NCBI GenBank assembly: GCA_020002185.1
Contig: CM034533.1
Coordinates: 74,586,976-74,650,975, forward strand
Source of the DNA: Paraescarpia echinospica
Lineage: Eukaryota > Annelida > Polychaeta > Sabellida > Siboglinidae
Length of the DNA stretch: 64,000 nt
Direction of reading: 5' to 3'
Shown here: piece after piece, positions 11,749 through 22,753 of the stretch
Layout of the letters: each line of letters begins with the position of its first letter
Numbering within the stretch: position 1 is the first letter of the stretch
Notes under the pieces: generated by a model
Seen by the model: only the letters and a program-made list of their open reading frames with translations
What the model was told of the DNA's origin: nothing
Database searches by the model: none
Program-made: the position numbers and the translations under genes

Positions 11749-14664
11749 ATTCGCAGGGGGGATTCACAGAGAAGCCTGAAACTGGAGGCATAGATAAAGA
11801 CAGCAGAAATAAATCGGCAAAGAACAGCCTGGAAAACTGTTCTGAATCAGGATATAAATGCATTTGTTTAAATGCAAGGAGCATAGTAAACAAAAGAAGT
11901 GAACTAAACATTATGGTAGAAGATATTGACCCTCACATAATAGGTATAACCGAATCGTGGGCCACCACTGATATATCAGATGCCGAATTGGGACTAACAG
12001 GATATGTAATGTTTAGGAAAGATAGAATAGGAAGAAAGGGAGGTGGAGTTATTTTATATATTAAAGAATCTATCCAGGCTTATGAAATAAAATTAGAAAG
12101 AGAAGCAGATTGCGAAGAAGCTGTTTGGTGTAACATAGTTACAGGAAACTCAACGTTAACAGTTGGGTTAGTTTATCGAAGTCCAAACATAAGCATAGAA
12201 GAGAATGAAAAAATACAAAACGCTATAAGGGAAGTAAGCAAACGGAACTGTATTATTATGGGGGACTTTAACCATGGGCATATACAATGGAAATCTCTAC
12301 AGAGTATGGGGAGTGAGGACCACAAGTTTTTAGTTTTAGTACAAGATAGTTTCCTTTCTCAACATGTGCTAGAACCAACCAGGGGTGAGAATGTGTTAGA
12401 CATAGTTTTGTCCTCACAGAATGAATTAGTTGACAATGTCAAGATATGTGAGCCACTGGGGAGTAGTGATCACAACCAGATACATTTACCATCAAAGTAA
12501 AATCAGAAAGGAATAGTAAAAAGCAGTATAGGAGAAATTTCCACAAAGGAAGGTATAAGGACATGAGGAAATATTTAGCAAAGATAGACTGGAATAACAC
12601 ACTGAAGAATAAGACAGCAACCGAATGCTGGAATATCTTAAATAGTGAAATTAAGTGCATAGTCGATAAATTTGTACCTTTCAAAAAACAAGGGAAACGG
12701 TCTAAAAAGAAACACTTATCGAAAGAAGCCATTAGAAAAATTAAGTATAAACAAATGATGTGGAAGTCATATAGATGTACTGGAAATGATGAAGACTACA
12801 ACATTTATAAAGAAGCACTTAATCAAGCTACAGCTGAAATTAGAAATTCAAAGAGAAGCTATGAAAAAAAATTAGCTAGTAATATAAAACATGACAGTAA
12901 GAGTTTTTATGCGTATATTCGAAGCAAACAGAAAGTTCAGGATAAGGTCGGTCCTCTAGAAGATAGTGCTGGAAATACAATATCAGAGGGATTCTTAATG
13001 GCAGAAGACCTGAATGAGTATTTTAGTTCAGTGTTTACCAAGGAAGATATTAGTTCACTGCCAGTACCAGAGGCTAAGTTCAAGGGGGCAGATTCAGACT
13101 ATTTAGGACAGTTAGTTGTAACCTCGGAAATGGTAGCTAAGAAAATAAGGGCTATGAAGGATAATAAATCACCTGGAGTGGACGGGATTCCGCCCAAACT
13201 ACTATTGGAAATTGTAGAACAAATTAGCGTACCGCTTGCAACAGTTTTCAATTGATCATTAGAAGAGGGAGTGGTTCCTTTAGAATGGAAAGAGGCAAAC
13301 ATTATACCGTTATTTAAAAAAGGTTCGAGAAACAAGTCAGAGAACTATAGACCAGTGAGTTTAACATCAGTGATTTGCAAATTATTAGAAAGACTAATTA
13401 AATATCACATGGTGGATTTTCTTGTTAAGCATAACTCAGTGATTTGCAAATTATTAGAAAGACTAATTAAAGATCACATGGTGGGTTTTCTTGTTAAACA
13501 TAACTTGATAAACCCATCTCAACATGGGTTTCACTTTAGTCATGCTGTAATAGTGCCTGTTTAATTTATCACTAAAGTAATTTCAGCAAAATATCTATTC
13601 ATTTTCACTTTCGACAAAGTACCACATCAAAGATTACTGCTGAAACTAAAGGCCCATGGCATGGGAAATGGTATAATAAACTGGATAGAACAATGGCTGA
13701 TTGACAGAAGACAACGTGTAGTAGTTGATGGGGAGGCTTCAAACTGGAAATCGGTATTGAGTGGGGTACCACGGGGATCAGTACTAGGACCTATATTATT
13801 CTTAATATATATCAACGATTTGGACGATGATATAACAAGCAAGGTGTTAAAATTTGCGGATGATACAAAAGTGTTTAGAAGGATTAAAAGTGATGGAGAC
13901 AGACAGCATTTACAAGATGATCTTGATAGGTTGATCAAATGGTCTGAAAAGTGGCAAATGCTGTTCAATTTTGGGAAATGTAAATGCCTCCACACGGGTC
14001 ATGGGAATGAAGAGGTAAAATATAAAATGGGGGGTACTGTTCTAAGTACTACTGTAAAAGAAAAGGACTTGGGGTTAAACATTAGTGCTGATATGAAGGT
14101 TTCAGAGCAGTGCGGAATTGCAGCGTCAAAGGGAAATCAAATCCTTGGATTAATTAGGCGAAATATAGCGTATAAGAAAAAGAATTAATAGTACCGCTGT
14201 ACAAAACAATAGTGAGGCCTCATTTAGAATATTGTATACAAGCATGGAGGCCATATCGCAAGAAGGACATAGATATGCTAGAAAGAGTACAGAGGAGAGC
14301 GACTAAAATGATACCAAATCTGAGGGATCTTGGTTACGAAATACGCCTAAAAGAATGTGGTTTAACAACACTAGAGACCAGGAGATTGAGAGGAGATCAC
14401 ATAGAAGTGTTTAAAATATTGAATGGTTATGAAAATATTGATAGAAACATTTTTTTCTCAGTTAAGAAAAATAGAAGGACCAGAGGACATGAAGCTACAT
14501 TAGTAAGGGAGCAGTGTAGATTAGATATAAGAAAGTTCTCATTCTCACAAAGGACTGTAAATGAATGGAACAGATTATCTCCTGATTGTGTTGGTGCTAG
14601 TAGCGTGAATATGTTTAAAAATAAAATCGACACACACCTAAAAAGGCGGGATACATGTAGATAA
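11745..14664 (+). pseudogene. LINE copy 2 ORF2: endonuclease plus reverse transcriptase, multiply broken
   Basis: The frame is open from the TTTAAAC site to a stop at 12,498-12,500, caused by one T missing near 12,487, and covers the endonuclease ('LNARS', 'ITESW', 'DFNHGHIQW', 'SSDHN'). The RT region then continues in pieces: 12,563-13,255 ends at an in-frame TGA, a 69-bp segment is duplicated in tandem (units at about 13,367 and 13,436), and 13,532-13,607 is foreign sequence replacing RT motif A. 'SGVPRGSVLGP' and 'FADD' persist. A base missing in an A run near 14,184 breaks the C-terminal part. It cannot encode a working RT. Confidence 0.85.
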
Positions 14665-14682
14665 AAAGTATTGGACTCTCGA

Positions 14683-15682
14683 NNNNNNNNNNNNNNNNNN
14701 NNNNNNNNNNNNNNNNNNNNNNNNNNNNNNNNNNNNNNNNNNNNNNNNNNNNNNNNNNNNNNNNNNNNNNNNNNNNNNNNNNNNNNNNNNNNNNNNNNNN
14801 NNNNNNNNNNNNNNNNNNNNNNNNNNNNNNNNNNNNNNNNNNNNNNNNNNNNNNNNNNNNNNNNNNNNNNNNNNNNNNNNNNNNNNNNNNNNNNNNNNNN
14901 NNNNNNNNNNNNNNNNNNNNNNNNNNNNNNNNNNNNNNNNNNNNNNNNNNNNNNNNNNNNNNNNNNNNNNNNNNNNNNNNNNNNNNNNNNNNNNNNNNNN
15001 NNNNNNNNNNNNNNNNNNNNNNNNNNNNNNNNNNNNNNNNNNNNNNNNNNNNNNNNNNNNNNNNNNNNNNNNNNNNNNNNNNNNNNNNNNNNNNNNNNNN
15101 NNNNNNNNNNNNNNNNNNNNNNNNNNNNNNNNNNNNNNNNNNNNNNNNNNNNNNNNNNNNNNNNNNNNNNNNNNNNNNNNNNNNNNNNNNNNNNNNNNNN
15201 NNNNNNNNNNNNNNNNNNNNNNNNNNNNNNNNNNNNNNNNNNNNNNNNNNNNNNNNNNNNNNNNNNNNNNNNNNNNNNNNNNNNNNNNNNNNNNNNNNNN
15301 NNNNNNNNNNNNNNNNNNNNNNNNNNNNNNNNNNNNNNNNNNNNNNNNNNNNNNNNNNNNNNNNNNNNNNNNNNNNNNNNNNNNNNNNNNNNNNNNNNNN
15401 NNNNNNNNNNNNNNNNNNNNNNNNNNNNNNNNNNNNNNNNNNNNNNNNNNNNNNNNNNNNNNNNNNNNNNNNNNNNNNNNNNNNNNNNNNNNNNNNNNNN
15501 NNNNNNNNNNNNNNNNNNNNNNNNNNNNNNNNNNNNNNNNNNNNNNNNNNNNNNNNNNNNNNNNNNNNNNNNNNNNNNNNNNNNNNNNNNNNNNNNNNNN
15601 NNNNNNNNNNNNNNNNNNNNNNNNNNNNNNNNNNNNNNNNNNNNNNNNNNNNNNNNNNNNNNNNNNNNNNNNNNNNNNNNNN
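14683..15682. other. Assembly gap (1000 N)
   Basis: Exactly 1000 N, a placeholder of standard size rather than a measured length. It begins inside the 3' UTR of LINE copy 2. Any reading frame drawn through it is meaningless. Confidence 0.99.
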
Positions 15683-16189
15683 GATGAAATACTACGAGTC
15701 TCAAGGAATCATTTCAATCGACGATTATATTAACATACAATAAGTAATATGTTGTACACACTTATGAAACACCGAGCTTCTTTGTGCATATTCGTTAAAT
15801 TTGTTTGCACCGCACGTTTTAGGAGAAATCATTAACACAGAGTATAGTTGGCACTGATCAAAAACGAACGAAGGCGTAAGACGGACAAGCGATACGGTCA
15901 TCCGAGGAAAACGAGACCTGCTGTATTTCTTGCCAGAGATTTATGGTAACGTAGCATTCAAATTAATGTACATTAATGCTATGCAATTTGCACACATGCG
16001 TATACGGCATTTTAAGTTTACCGTGCATATTTGACGTACATATTTAATAATTGTATTCATCCCAAAGATCCCTAGCGGAGTGATAGGAACCTTTTTCTGA
16101 ATCACAACAGTACTATTAAGCAAACCGATGTATGTACATCATTACAGTATGTAAAATAAAGTGAATATAGTCTATGTTATTAAAACATG

Positions 16190-16670
16190 CAAAATAGGAG
16201 TGAGAGTAGCGTAGTAGTAGCGTTACTTCATGTCCTCTAGTTCAAGTTCGCCACTTATGACATCTATTGCGCTTAGGCGGTGACACGTGGTACAAGCCAT
16301 CGGTACAGCTCGATCGCTTCCTGGACGACTTGCGGCTTGTTTCGTCCATGTTGATCCAGCAGCCCCTGGAAGACTTGTTCAGTGTCAACACGACAGCCTG
16401 AATCACGGGGTTTCCTTCACATCCTCTTCACGTTTCTGATGTCTTCCTGATCGACTTCGACTTTGTAGTCGACTGTACCTGCAGCGTTATGAACAACTTA
16501 GTAAATGTTTATAACGTGCATTGTGAAACAGAATAAACGTTTCAATCAAACGTAGGGAACACAACAATGTAAACGTAATAATATCAACGTTTGTATATAA
16601 ACACATTGCTTAAGTCGATGATGCCTGAAAAATAATAGCCTTGTTTAAAACTACACACAGCTTGTCTGGA
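16190..16670. other. Loop sequence of the foldback, no supported gene
   Basis: G/C-richer than its surroundings at 16,250-16,480. On the minus strand it gives short protein-like stretches broken by stops, which could be a decayed captured gene, but I recognise no family. Confidence 0.4.
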
Positions 16671-16679
16671 GATGTTCAC

Positions 16680-16936
<257 letters not shown>

Positions 16937-17573
16937 ATATTCAATTTATTTTACATACTGTAATGAGGTACATACATTGGTTTGCTTAATATAACTGTTG
17001 TGACTTAGGAAAAGGTTCCTATCACTCCGCTAGGGATCTTTGGGATGAATACAATTATTAAATATGTACGTCAAATATGCACGTTAAACTTAAAATGCCT
17101 TATGCGTATGTGTGCAAATTGCATAGCATTAATGTACATCAATTTAAATGCTACGTTACCATAAATCTCTGGCAAGAAATACAGCAGGTCTGGTTTTCCT
17201 CGGACGACCGTGTCGCTTGTGCGACTTACGCTGAGATGGTGCTGATTCCACTCTCCAGCAATCTGGTCGAGGTCGACTTGAATCAGCTGGGTGAAGCAAA
17301 ATCGCAAGCACTCCCTAAAATGAACGAAGCTGCTTGAATTGTATTGTAGAATTAAATCAGGCCTACCGATATTGTGCAAGTCTTGTTTAAAAACAACTGT
17401 TGTAAGTAATACATGCTGTACATAACACTGCGTAAACAATTATGTAAGTTAGTCTTTCTGGGTCCTTGCTTTGAATTTAACAAGATTTAACAAGATTGCC
17501 ATCCAGAAAATTACTCTGGATGGCAGGTGGACAAGGAAGCCTTTTGGCTTATCGAGAGTCCAATACTTTTTAT

Positions 17574-20459
17574 CTACATGTATCCCGCCTTTTTAAGGTG
17601 TGTGTCTATTTTATTTTTAAACATATTCACGCTACTAGCACCAACACAATCAGGAGATAATCTGTTCCATTCATTTACAGTCCTTTGTGAGAATGAGAAC
17701 TTTCTTATATCTAATCTACACTGCTCCTTTACTAATGTAGCTTCATGTCCTCTGGTCCTTCTATTTTTCTTAACTGAGAAAAAAATGTTTCTATCAATAT
17801 TTTCATAACCATTCAATATTTTAAACACTTCTATGTGATCTCCTCTCAATCTCCTGGTCTCTAATGTTGTTAAACCACATTCTTTTAGGCGTATTTCGTA
17901 ACTAAGATCCCTCAGATTTGGTATCATTTTAGTCGCTCTCCTCTGTACTCTTTCTAGCATATCTATGTCCTTCTTGCGATATGGCCTCCATGCTTGTATA
18001 TAATATTCTAAATGAGGCCTCACTATTGTTTTGTACAGCGGTACTATTAATTCTTTTTTCTTATACGTTATATTTCGCCTAATTAATCCAAGGATTTGAT
18101 TTCCCTTTGACGCTGCAATTTCGCACTGCTCTGAAACCTTCATATCAGCACTAATGGTTAACCCCAAGTCCTTTTCTTTTACAGTAGTACTTAGAACAGT
18201 ACCCCCCATTTTATATTTTACCTCTTCATTCCCATGACCTGTGTGGAGGCATTTATATTTCCCAAAATTGAACAGCATTTGCCACTTTTCAGACCATTTG
18301 ATCAACCTATCAAGATCATCTTGTAAATGCTGTCTGTCTCCATCACTTTTAATCCTTCTAAACACTTTTGTATCATCCGCAAATTTTAACACCTTGCTTG
18401 TTATATCATCGTCCAAATCGTTGATATATATTAAGAATAATATAGGTCCTAGTACTGATCCCTGTGGTACCCCACTCAATACCGATTTCCAGTTTGAAGC
18501 CTCCCATCAACTACTACACGTTGTCTTCTGTCATTCAGCCATTTTTCTATCCAGTTTATTATACCATTTCCTATGCCATGGGCCTTTAGCTTAAGGAGTA
18601 ATCTTTGATGTGGTACTTTGTCGAAAGCTTTTTTGAAAATCTAAATAGATGATATCTACTGGTGATCCCTCATCTACCCACCTAGTGATGTCTTCCAAAA
18701 AACATAACATATTTGTTAAGCATGACCTCGCTTTTAAAAACCCATGTTGAGATGGGTTTATCAAGTTATGTTTAACAAGAAAATCCACCATGTGATCTTT
18801 AATTAGTCTTTCTAATAATTTGCAAAATCACTGATGTTAAACTCACTGGTCTATAGTTCTCTGACTTGTTTCTCGAACCTTTTTAAATAACGGTATAATG
18901 TTTGCCTCTTTCCATTCTAAAGGAACCACTCCCTCTTCTAATGACAAATTGAAAACTGTTGCAAGCGGTACGCTAATTTGTTCTACAATTTCCAATAGTA
19001 GTTTGGGCGGAATCCCGTCCACTCCAGGTGATTTATTATCCTTCATAGCCCTTATTTTCTTAGCTACCATTTCCGAGGTTACAACTAACTGTCCTAAATA
19101 GTCTGAATCTGCCCCCTTGAACTTAGCCTCTGGTACTGGCAGTGAACTAATATCTTCCCTGGTAAACACTGAACTAAAATACTCATTCAGGTCTTCTGCC
19201 ATTAAGAATCCCTCTGATATTGTATTTCCAGCACTATCTTCTAGAGGACCGACCTTATCCTGAACTTTCTGTTTGCTTCGAATATACGCATAAAAACTTT
19301 TACTGTCATGTTTTATATTACTAGCTAATTTTTTTTCATAGCTTCTCTTTGAATTTCTAATTTCAGCTGTAGCTTGATTAAGTGCTTCTTTATAAATGTT
19401 GTAGTCTTCATCATTTCCAGTACATCTATATGACTTCCACATCATTTGTTTTTACTTAATTTTTCTAATGGCTTCTTTCGATAAGTTTCTTTTTAGACCG
19501 TTTCCCTTGTTTTTTGAAAGGTACAAATTTATCGACTATGCACTTAATTTCACTATTTAAGATATTCCAGCATTCGGTTGCTGTCTTATTCTTAAGTGTG
19601 TTATTCCAGTCTATCTTTGCTAAATATTTCCTCATGTCCTTATACCTTCCTTTGTGGAAATTTCTCCTATACTGCTTTTTACTATTCCTTTCTGATTTTA
19701 CTTTGATGGTAAAATGTATCTGGTTGTGATCAGTACTCCCCAGTGGCTCACATATCTAGACATTGTCAACTAATTCTTTCTGTGAGGACAAAACTAAGTC
19801 TAACACATTCTCTCCCCTGGTTGGTTCTAGCACATGTTGAGAAAGGAAACTATCTTGTACTAAAACTAAAAACTTGTGGTCCTCACTCCCCATACTCTGT
19901 AGAGATTTCCATTGTATATGCCCATGGTTAAAGTCCCCCATAATAATACAGTTCCGTTTGCTTACTTCCTTTATAGCGTTTTGTATTTTTTCATTCTCTT
20001 CTATGCTTATGTTTGGACTTCGATAAACTAACCCAACTGTTAACGTTGAGTTTCCTGTAACTATGTTACACCAAACAGCTTCTTCGCAATCTGCTTCTCT
20101 TTCTAATTTTATTTCATAAGCCTGGATAGATTCTTTAATATATAAAATAACTCCACCTCCCTTTCTTCCTATTCTATCTTTCCTAAACATTACATATCCT
20201 GTTAGTCCCAATTCGGCATCTGATATATCAGTGGTGGCCCACGATTCGGTTATACCTATTATGTGAGGGTCAATATCTTCTACCATAATGTTTAGTTCAC
20301 TTCTTTTGTTTACTATGCTCCTTGCATTTAAACAAATGCATTTATATCCTGATTCAGAACAGTTTTCCAGGCTGTTCTTTGCCGATTTATTTCTGCTGTC
20401 TTTATCTATGCCTCCAGTTTCAGGCTTCTCTGTGAATCCCCCCTGCGAATCTAGTTTAA
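17574..20459 (-). pseudogene. LINE copy 3 ORF2, broken in several places
   Basis: The frame is open from the TTTAAAC site at 20,460-20,454 through the endonuclease to a stop created by one base change near 19,757 (AAG to TAG). Downstream breaks compared with copy 1 are: a 2-base loss near 19,484, a stop near 19,451, a missing T near 18,890, an extra base near 18,826, an extra T near 18,631 and a missing C near 18,507. The last 301 codons (18,479-17,574) keep 'GVPQGSVLGP' and 'FADD'. Most indels are in homopolymers. Confidence 0.85.
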
Positions 20460-20886
20460 ATAGATGCAGCCTGTCCCACTGTCAACAGATTGCAGCAAGT
20501 TCTCTGAGAAAACTGCTGCCCCCTTTCCACTTAGATGTAGGCCATCTCTCATGTACATATCTTCCCTCCCAACAAAGTATCCCCATAAATCTACGAATCC
20601 CACCCCCTCTTCTTTACACATCTGCTCAACTAGTGCGTTGATCGCCATCCTCTTGCAGTTTCTATATGTCGGCCCCCTTCCTCCCATTACTGGCAAAATT
20701 CCTGAGAGGATAATCTGTTCTACTCTTGTCTTCTTTAACTTCTTCACTAACTGTCTGTACTTCTGAACTATCCCAGTTGTTCCCTCCCTCTCTGCGTTAT
20801 TTGTCCCTACATGTACTAGTATAGACCCTCCCTTGCCATGCCCCAGTACCTTCTCTACCCTTTCAGTTACATGTTCTATCCTAGCC
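20451..20886 (-). pseudogene. LINE copy 3 ORF1 (SGNH esterase-like), 5'-truncated
   Basis: Differs from the copy 1 ORF1 fragment by only a few residues and is truncated at the same point. 'VHVGTNN' and 'RDGLHLSG' are present; the nucleophile block is missing. The TTTAAAC-TAG arrangement is conserved at its end. Confidence 0.8.
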
Positions 20887-21220
20887 AAAGGTGTGCGTGA
20901 TATTGGTATTGTAGGATCTATTTCCATTACGCAAATGTCTAGGACACCGCGGCAATTGTCCGCTGTGCAGTCTTATTTTAAAGCTTTTAATAATCCAAGT
21001 TTGGCTGTTGGCGTGTTATAGTCCAAAAATAGTATCGCGACCGGTTTATGTGGTCGTTGGTCGTGTTTGACTGGTGGTCGTTCACGGCAGGTACGTAAGC
21101 CGTACACTCCTGTTAGAAACAGTCCGTGCCTACAGCTGTGGTCGCCCACAACATGGGTTTCCCAAGATAGGTTCTACTTTAGTCTCCATTTAAGGCAAGC
21201 TAACAGTTCATAAACCAATG
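20887..21220. repeat. Spacer, duplicate of 10,015-10,348
   Basis: Essentially identical to the spacer in the first pair, showing that spacer and array were duplicated together with the LINE pair. Confidence 0.8.
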
Positions 21221-21810
21221 TTTACAAAGTCTCGCTGATTGACGGCGTATCGGTTGTTACAAGTTGCGCTGATTCACGGTGAACCGGTTGTTACAAGTTG
21301 CGCTGATTCACGGCGTACCGGTTGTTACAAGTTGCGCTGATTCACGGTGAACCGGTTGTTATAAGTTGCGCTGATTCACGGTGAACCGGTTGTGATAAGT
21401 GGCGCTGATTCACGGCGTACCGGTTGTTACAAGTCTCGCTGATTCACTGCGTACCGGTTATTACAAGTTGCGTTGATTCACGGCGTACCGGTTGTTACAA
21501 GTTGCGCTGTTTCACGGTGAACCGGTTGTTACAAGTTGCGCTGATTCACGGCGTACCGGTTGTTACAAGTTGCGCTGATTCACGGCGTACCGGTTTGTTA
21601 CAAGTTGCGCTAATTCACGGCGTATCGGATATTACAAGTCTCGCTGATTCACGGCGTACCGGTTATTACAAGTCTCGCTGATTCACGGCGTACCGGTTGT
21701 TATAAGTTGCGCTGATTCACGGCGTACCGGTTGTTACAAGTTGCGCTGATTCACGGTGAACCGGTTGTTACAAGTTGCGCCGATTCACGGCGTACCGGTT
21801 GTTACAAGTG
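21221..21810. repeat. 34-bp tandem repeat, second array
   Basis: Same unit order and variants as 10,349-10,938, so it is a copy of that array and not an independent expansion. It ends at TTGTTACAAGTG (21,799-21,810), directly before LINE copy 4. Confidence 0.9.
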
Positions 21811-21867
21811 ACCGTAGAGAAAGAGGTAGGAGGGAAAAAGAGACGGGAGAGGAGAAAAGGAAATGCA

Positions 21868-22710
21868 ATGGGAGGAAAGATGACGGGAAGAAAGGAAGTG
21901 AGAGTACATGTGACAGAAGAGAAGTCGGGAGGGACGATGACAGGAAGAAAGGTGACAAGAGAAACAGCGTCGGGAAAGAATGGAACGGACGAGATTGTGA
22001 CGGGAGAGCAGAAGACAGGGGAACAAGATTACAACCAGACAGATGCAAACCGTAGAAAGAGCTACACTGAGGCAGTGATTGAGGGGGCAATGAGGAAAGA
22101 GAGGGTGTTTATGGGCGATTCGATTATGAGAAAGACAGATAAGACTCTAAGCGAGGGGGAGGACGTCGTTGTTTGTCTACCGGGGGCTAGGATAGAACAT
22201 GTAACTGAAAGGGTAGAGAAGGTACTGGGGCATGGCAAGGGAGGGTCTATACTAGTACATGTAGGGACAAATAACGCAGAGAGGGAGGGAACAACTGGGA
22301 TAGTTCAGAAGTACAGACAGTTAGTGAAGAAGTTAAAGAAGACAAGAGTAGAACAGATTATCCTCTCAGGAATGTTGCCAGTAATGGGAGGAAGGGGGCT
22401 GACATATAGAAACTGCAAGAGGATGGCGATCAACGCACTAGTTGAGCAGATGTGTAAAGAAGAGGGGGTGGGATTCGTAGATTTATGGGGATACTTTGTT
22501 GGGAGGGAAGATATGTACATGAGAGATGGCCTTCATCTAAGTGGAAAGGGGGCAGCAGTTTTCTCAGAGAACTTGCTGCAATCTGTTGACAGTGGGAAAC
22601 TAGATTCGCAGGGGGGATTCACAGAGAAGCCTGAAACTGGAGGCATAGATAAAGACAGCAGAAATAAATCGGCAAAGAACAGCCTGGAAAACTGTTCTGA
22701 ATCAGGATAA
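21868..22710 (+). CDS. LINE copy 4 ORF1, fused to the start of the ORF2 frame
   Basis: Starts at the ATG equivalent to copy 2 ORF1 and has the same basic N-terminus and SGNH motifs ('GDSIM', 'VHVGTNN', 'RDGLHLSG'). A 17-base deletion at 22,596/22,597 removes the normal ORF1 end together with the TTTAAAC site and puts ORF1 in frame with the ORF2 leader. The fused frame adds about 38 residues and stops at 22,708-22,710, where a single T-to-A change turns a Tyr codon into TAA. The protein is therefore an ORF1 with a foreign tail. Confidence 0.8.
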   Translation: MGGKMTGRKEVRVHVTEEKSGGTMTGRKVTRETASGKNGTDEIVTGEQKTGEQDYNQTDANRRKSYTEAVIEGAMRKERVFMGDSIMRKTDKTLSEGEDVVVCLPGARIEHVTERVEKVLGHGKGGSILVHVGTNNAEREGTTGIVQKYRQLVKKLKKTRVEQIILSGMLPVMGGRGLTYRNCKRMAINALVEQMCKEEGVGFVDLWGYFVGREDMYMRDGLHLSGKGAAVFSENLLQSVDSGKLDSQGGFTEKPETGGIDKDSRNKSAKNSLENCSESG

Positions 22711-22753
22711 AAATGCATTTGTTTAAATGCAAGGAGCATAGTAAACAAAAGAA

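Larger units (their letters stand above)
10939..14682 (+). mobile_element. CR1-like LINE, copy 2 (3' end lost in gap)
   Basis: This is a near full-length copy whose 5' end abuts the 34-bp array. It has a 5' leader of about 57 bases, ORF1 at 10,996-11,748 and ORF2 opening at the TTTAAAC site. The 3' UTR is cut by the N run at 14,683. Copy 2 is the most damaged in ORF2: frameshifts near 12,487 and 14,184, a stop at 13,253-13,255, a 69-bp tandem duplication, and a replaced segment that removes RT motif A. Confidence 0.88.
17474..20886 (-). mobile_element. CR1-like LINE, copy 3 (5'-truncated)
   Basis: Same 5' break as copy 1 and joined to the same spacer and 34-bp array, offset by about 10,872 bases. 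The left flank (before the AACAAGATTT tail at 17,474) differs from that of copy 1, so the duplication ends exactly at the LINE 3' terminus. The 3' UTR carries the 'CCATCCAG...CTGGATGG' hairpin seen in the other copies. Confidence 0.88.

Noticed and set aside
14427..15704. Long frames through the first N run
   Set aside because: They consist of N; they only join the LINE 3' end to unrelated sequence.
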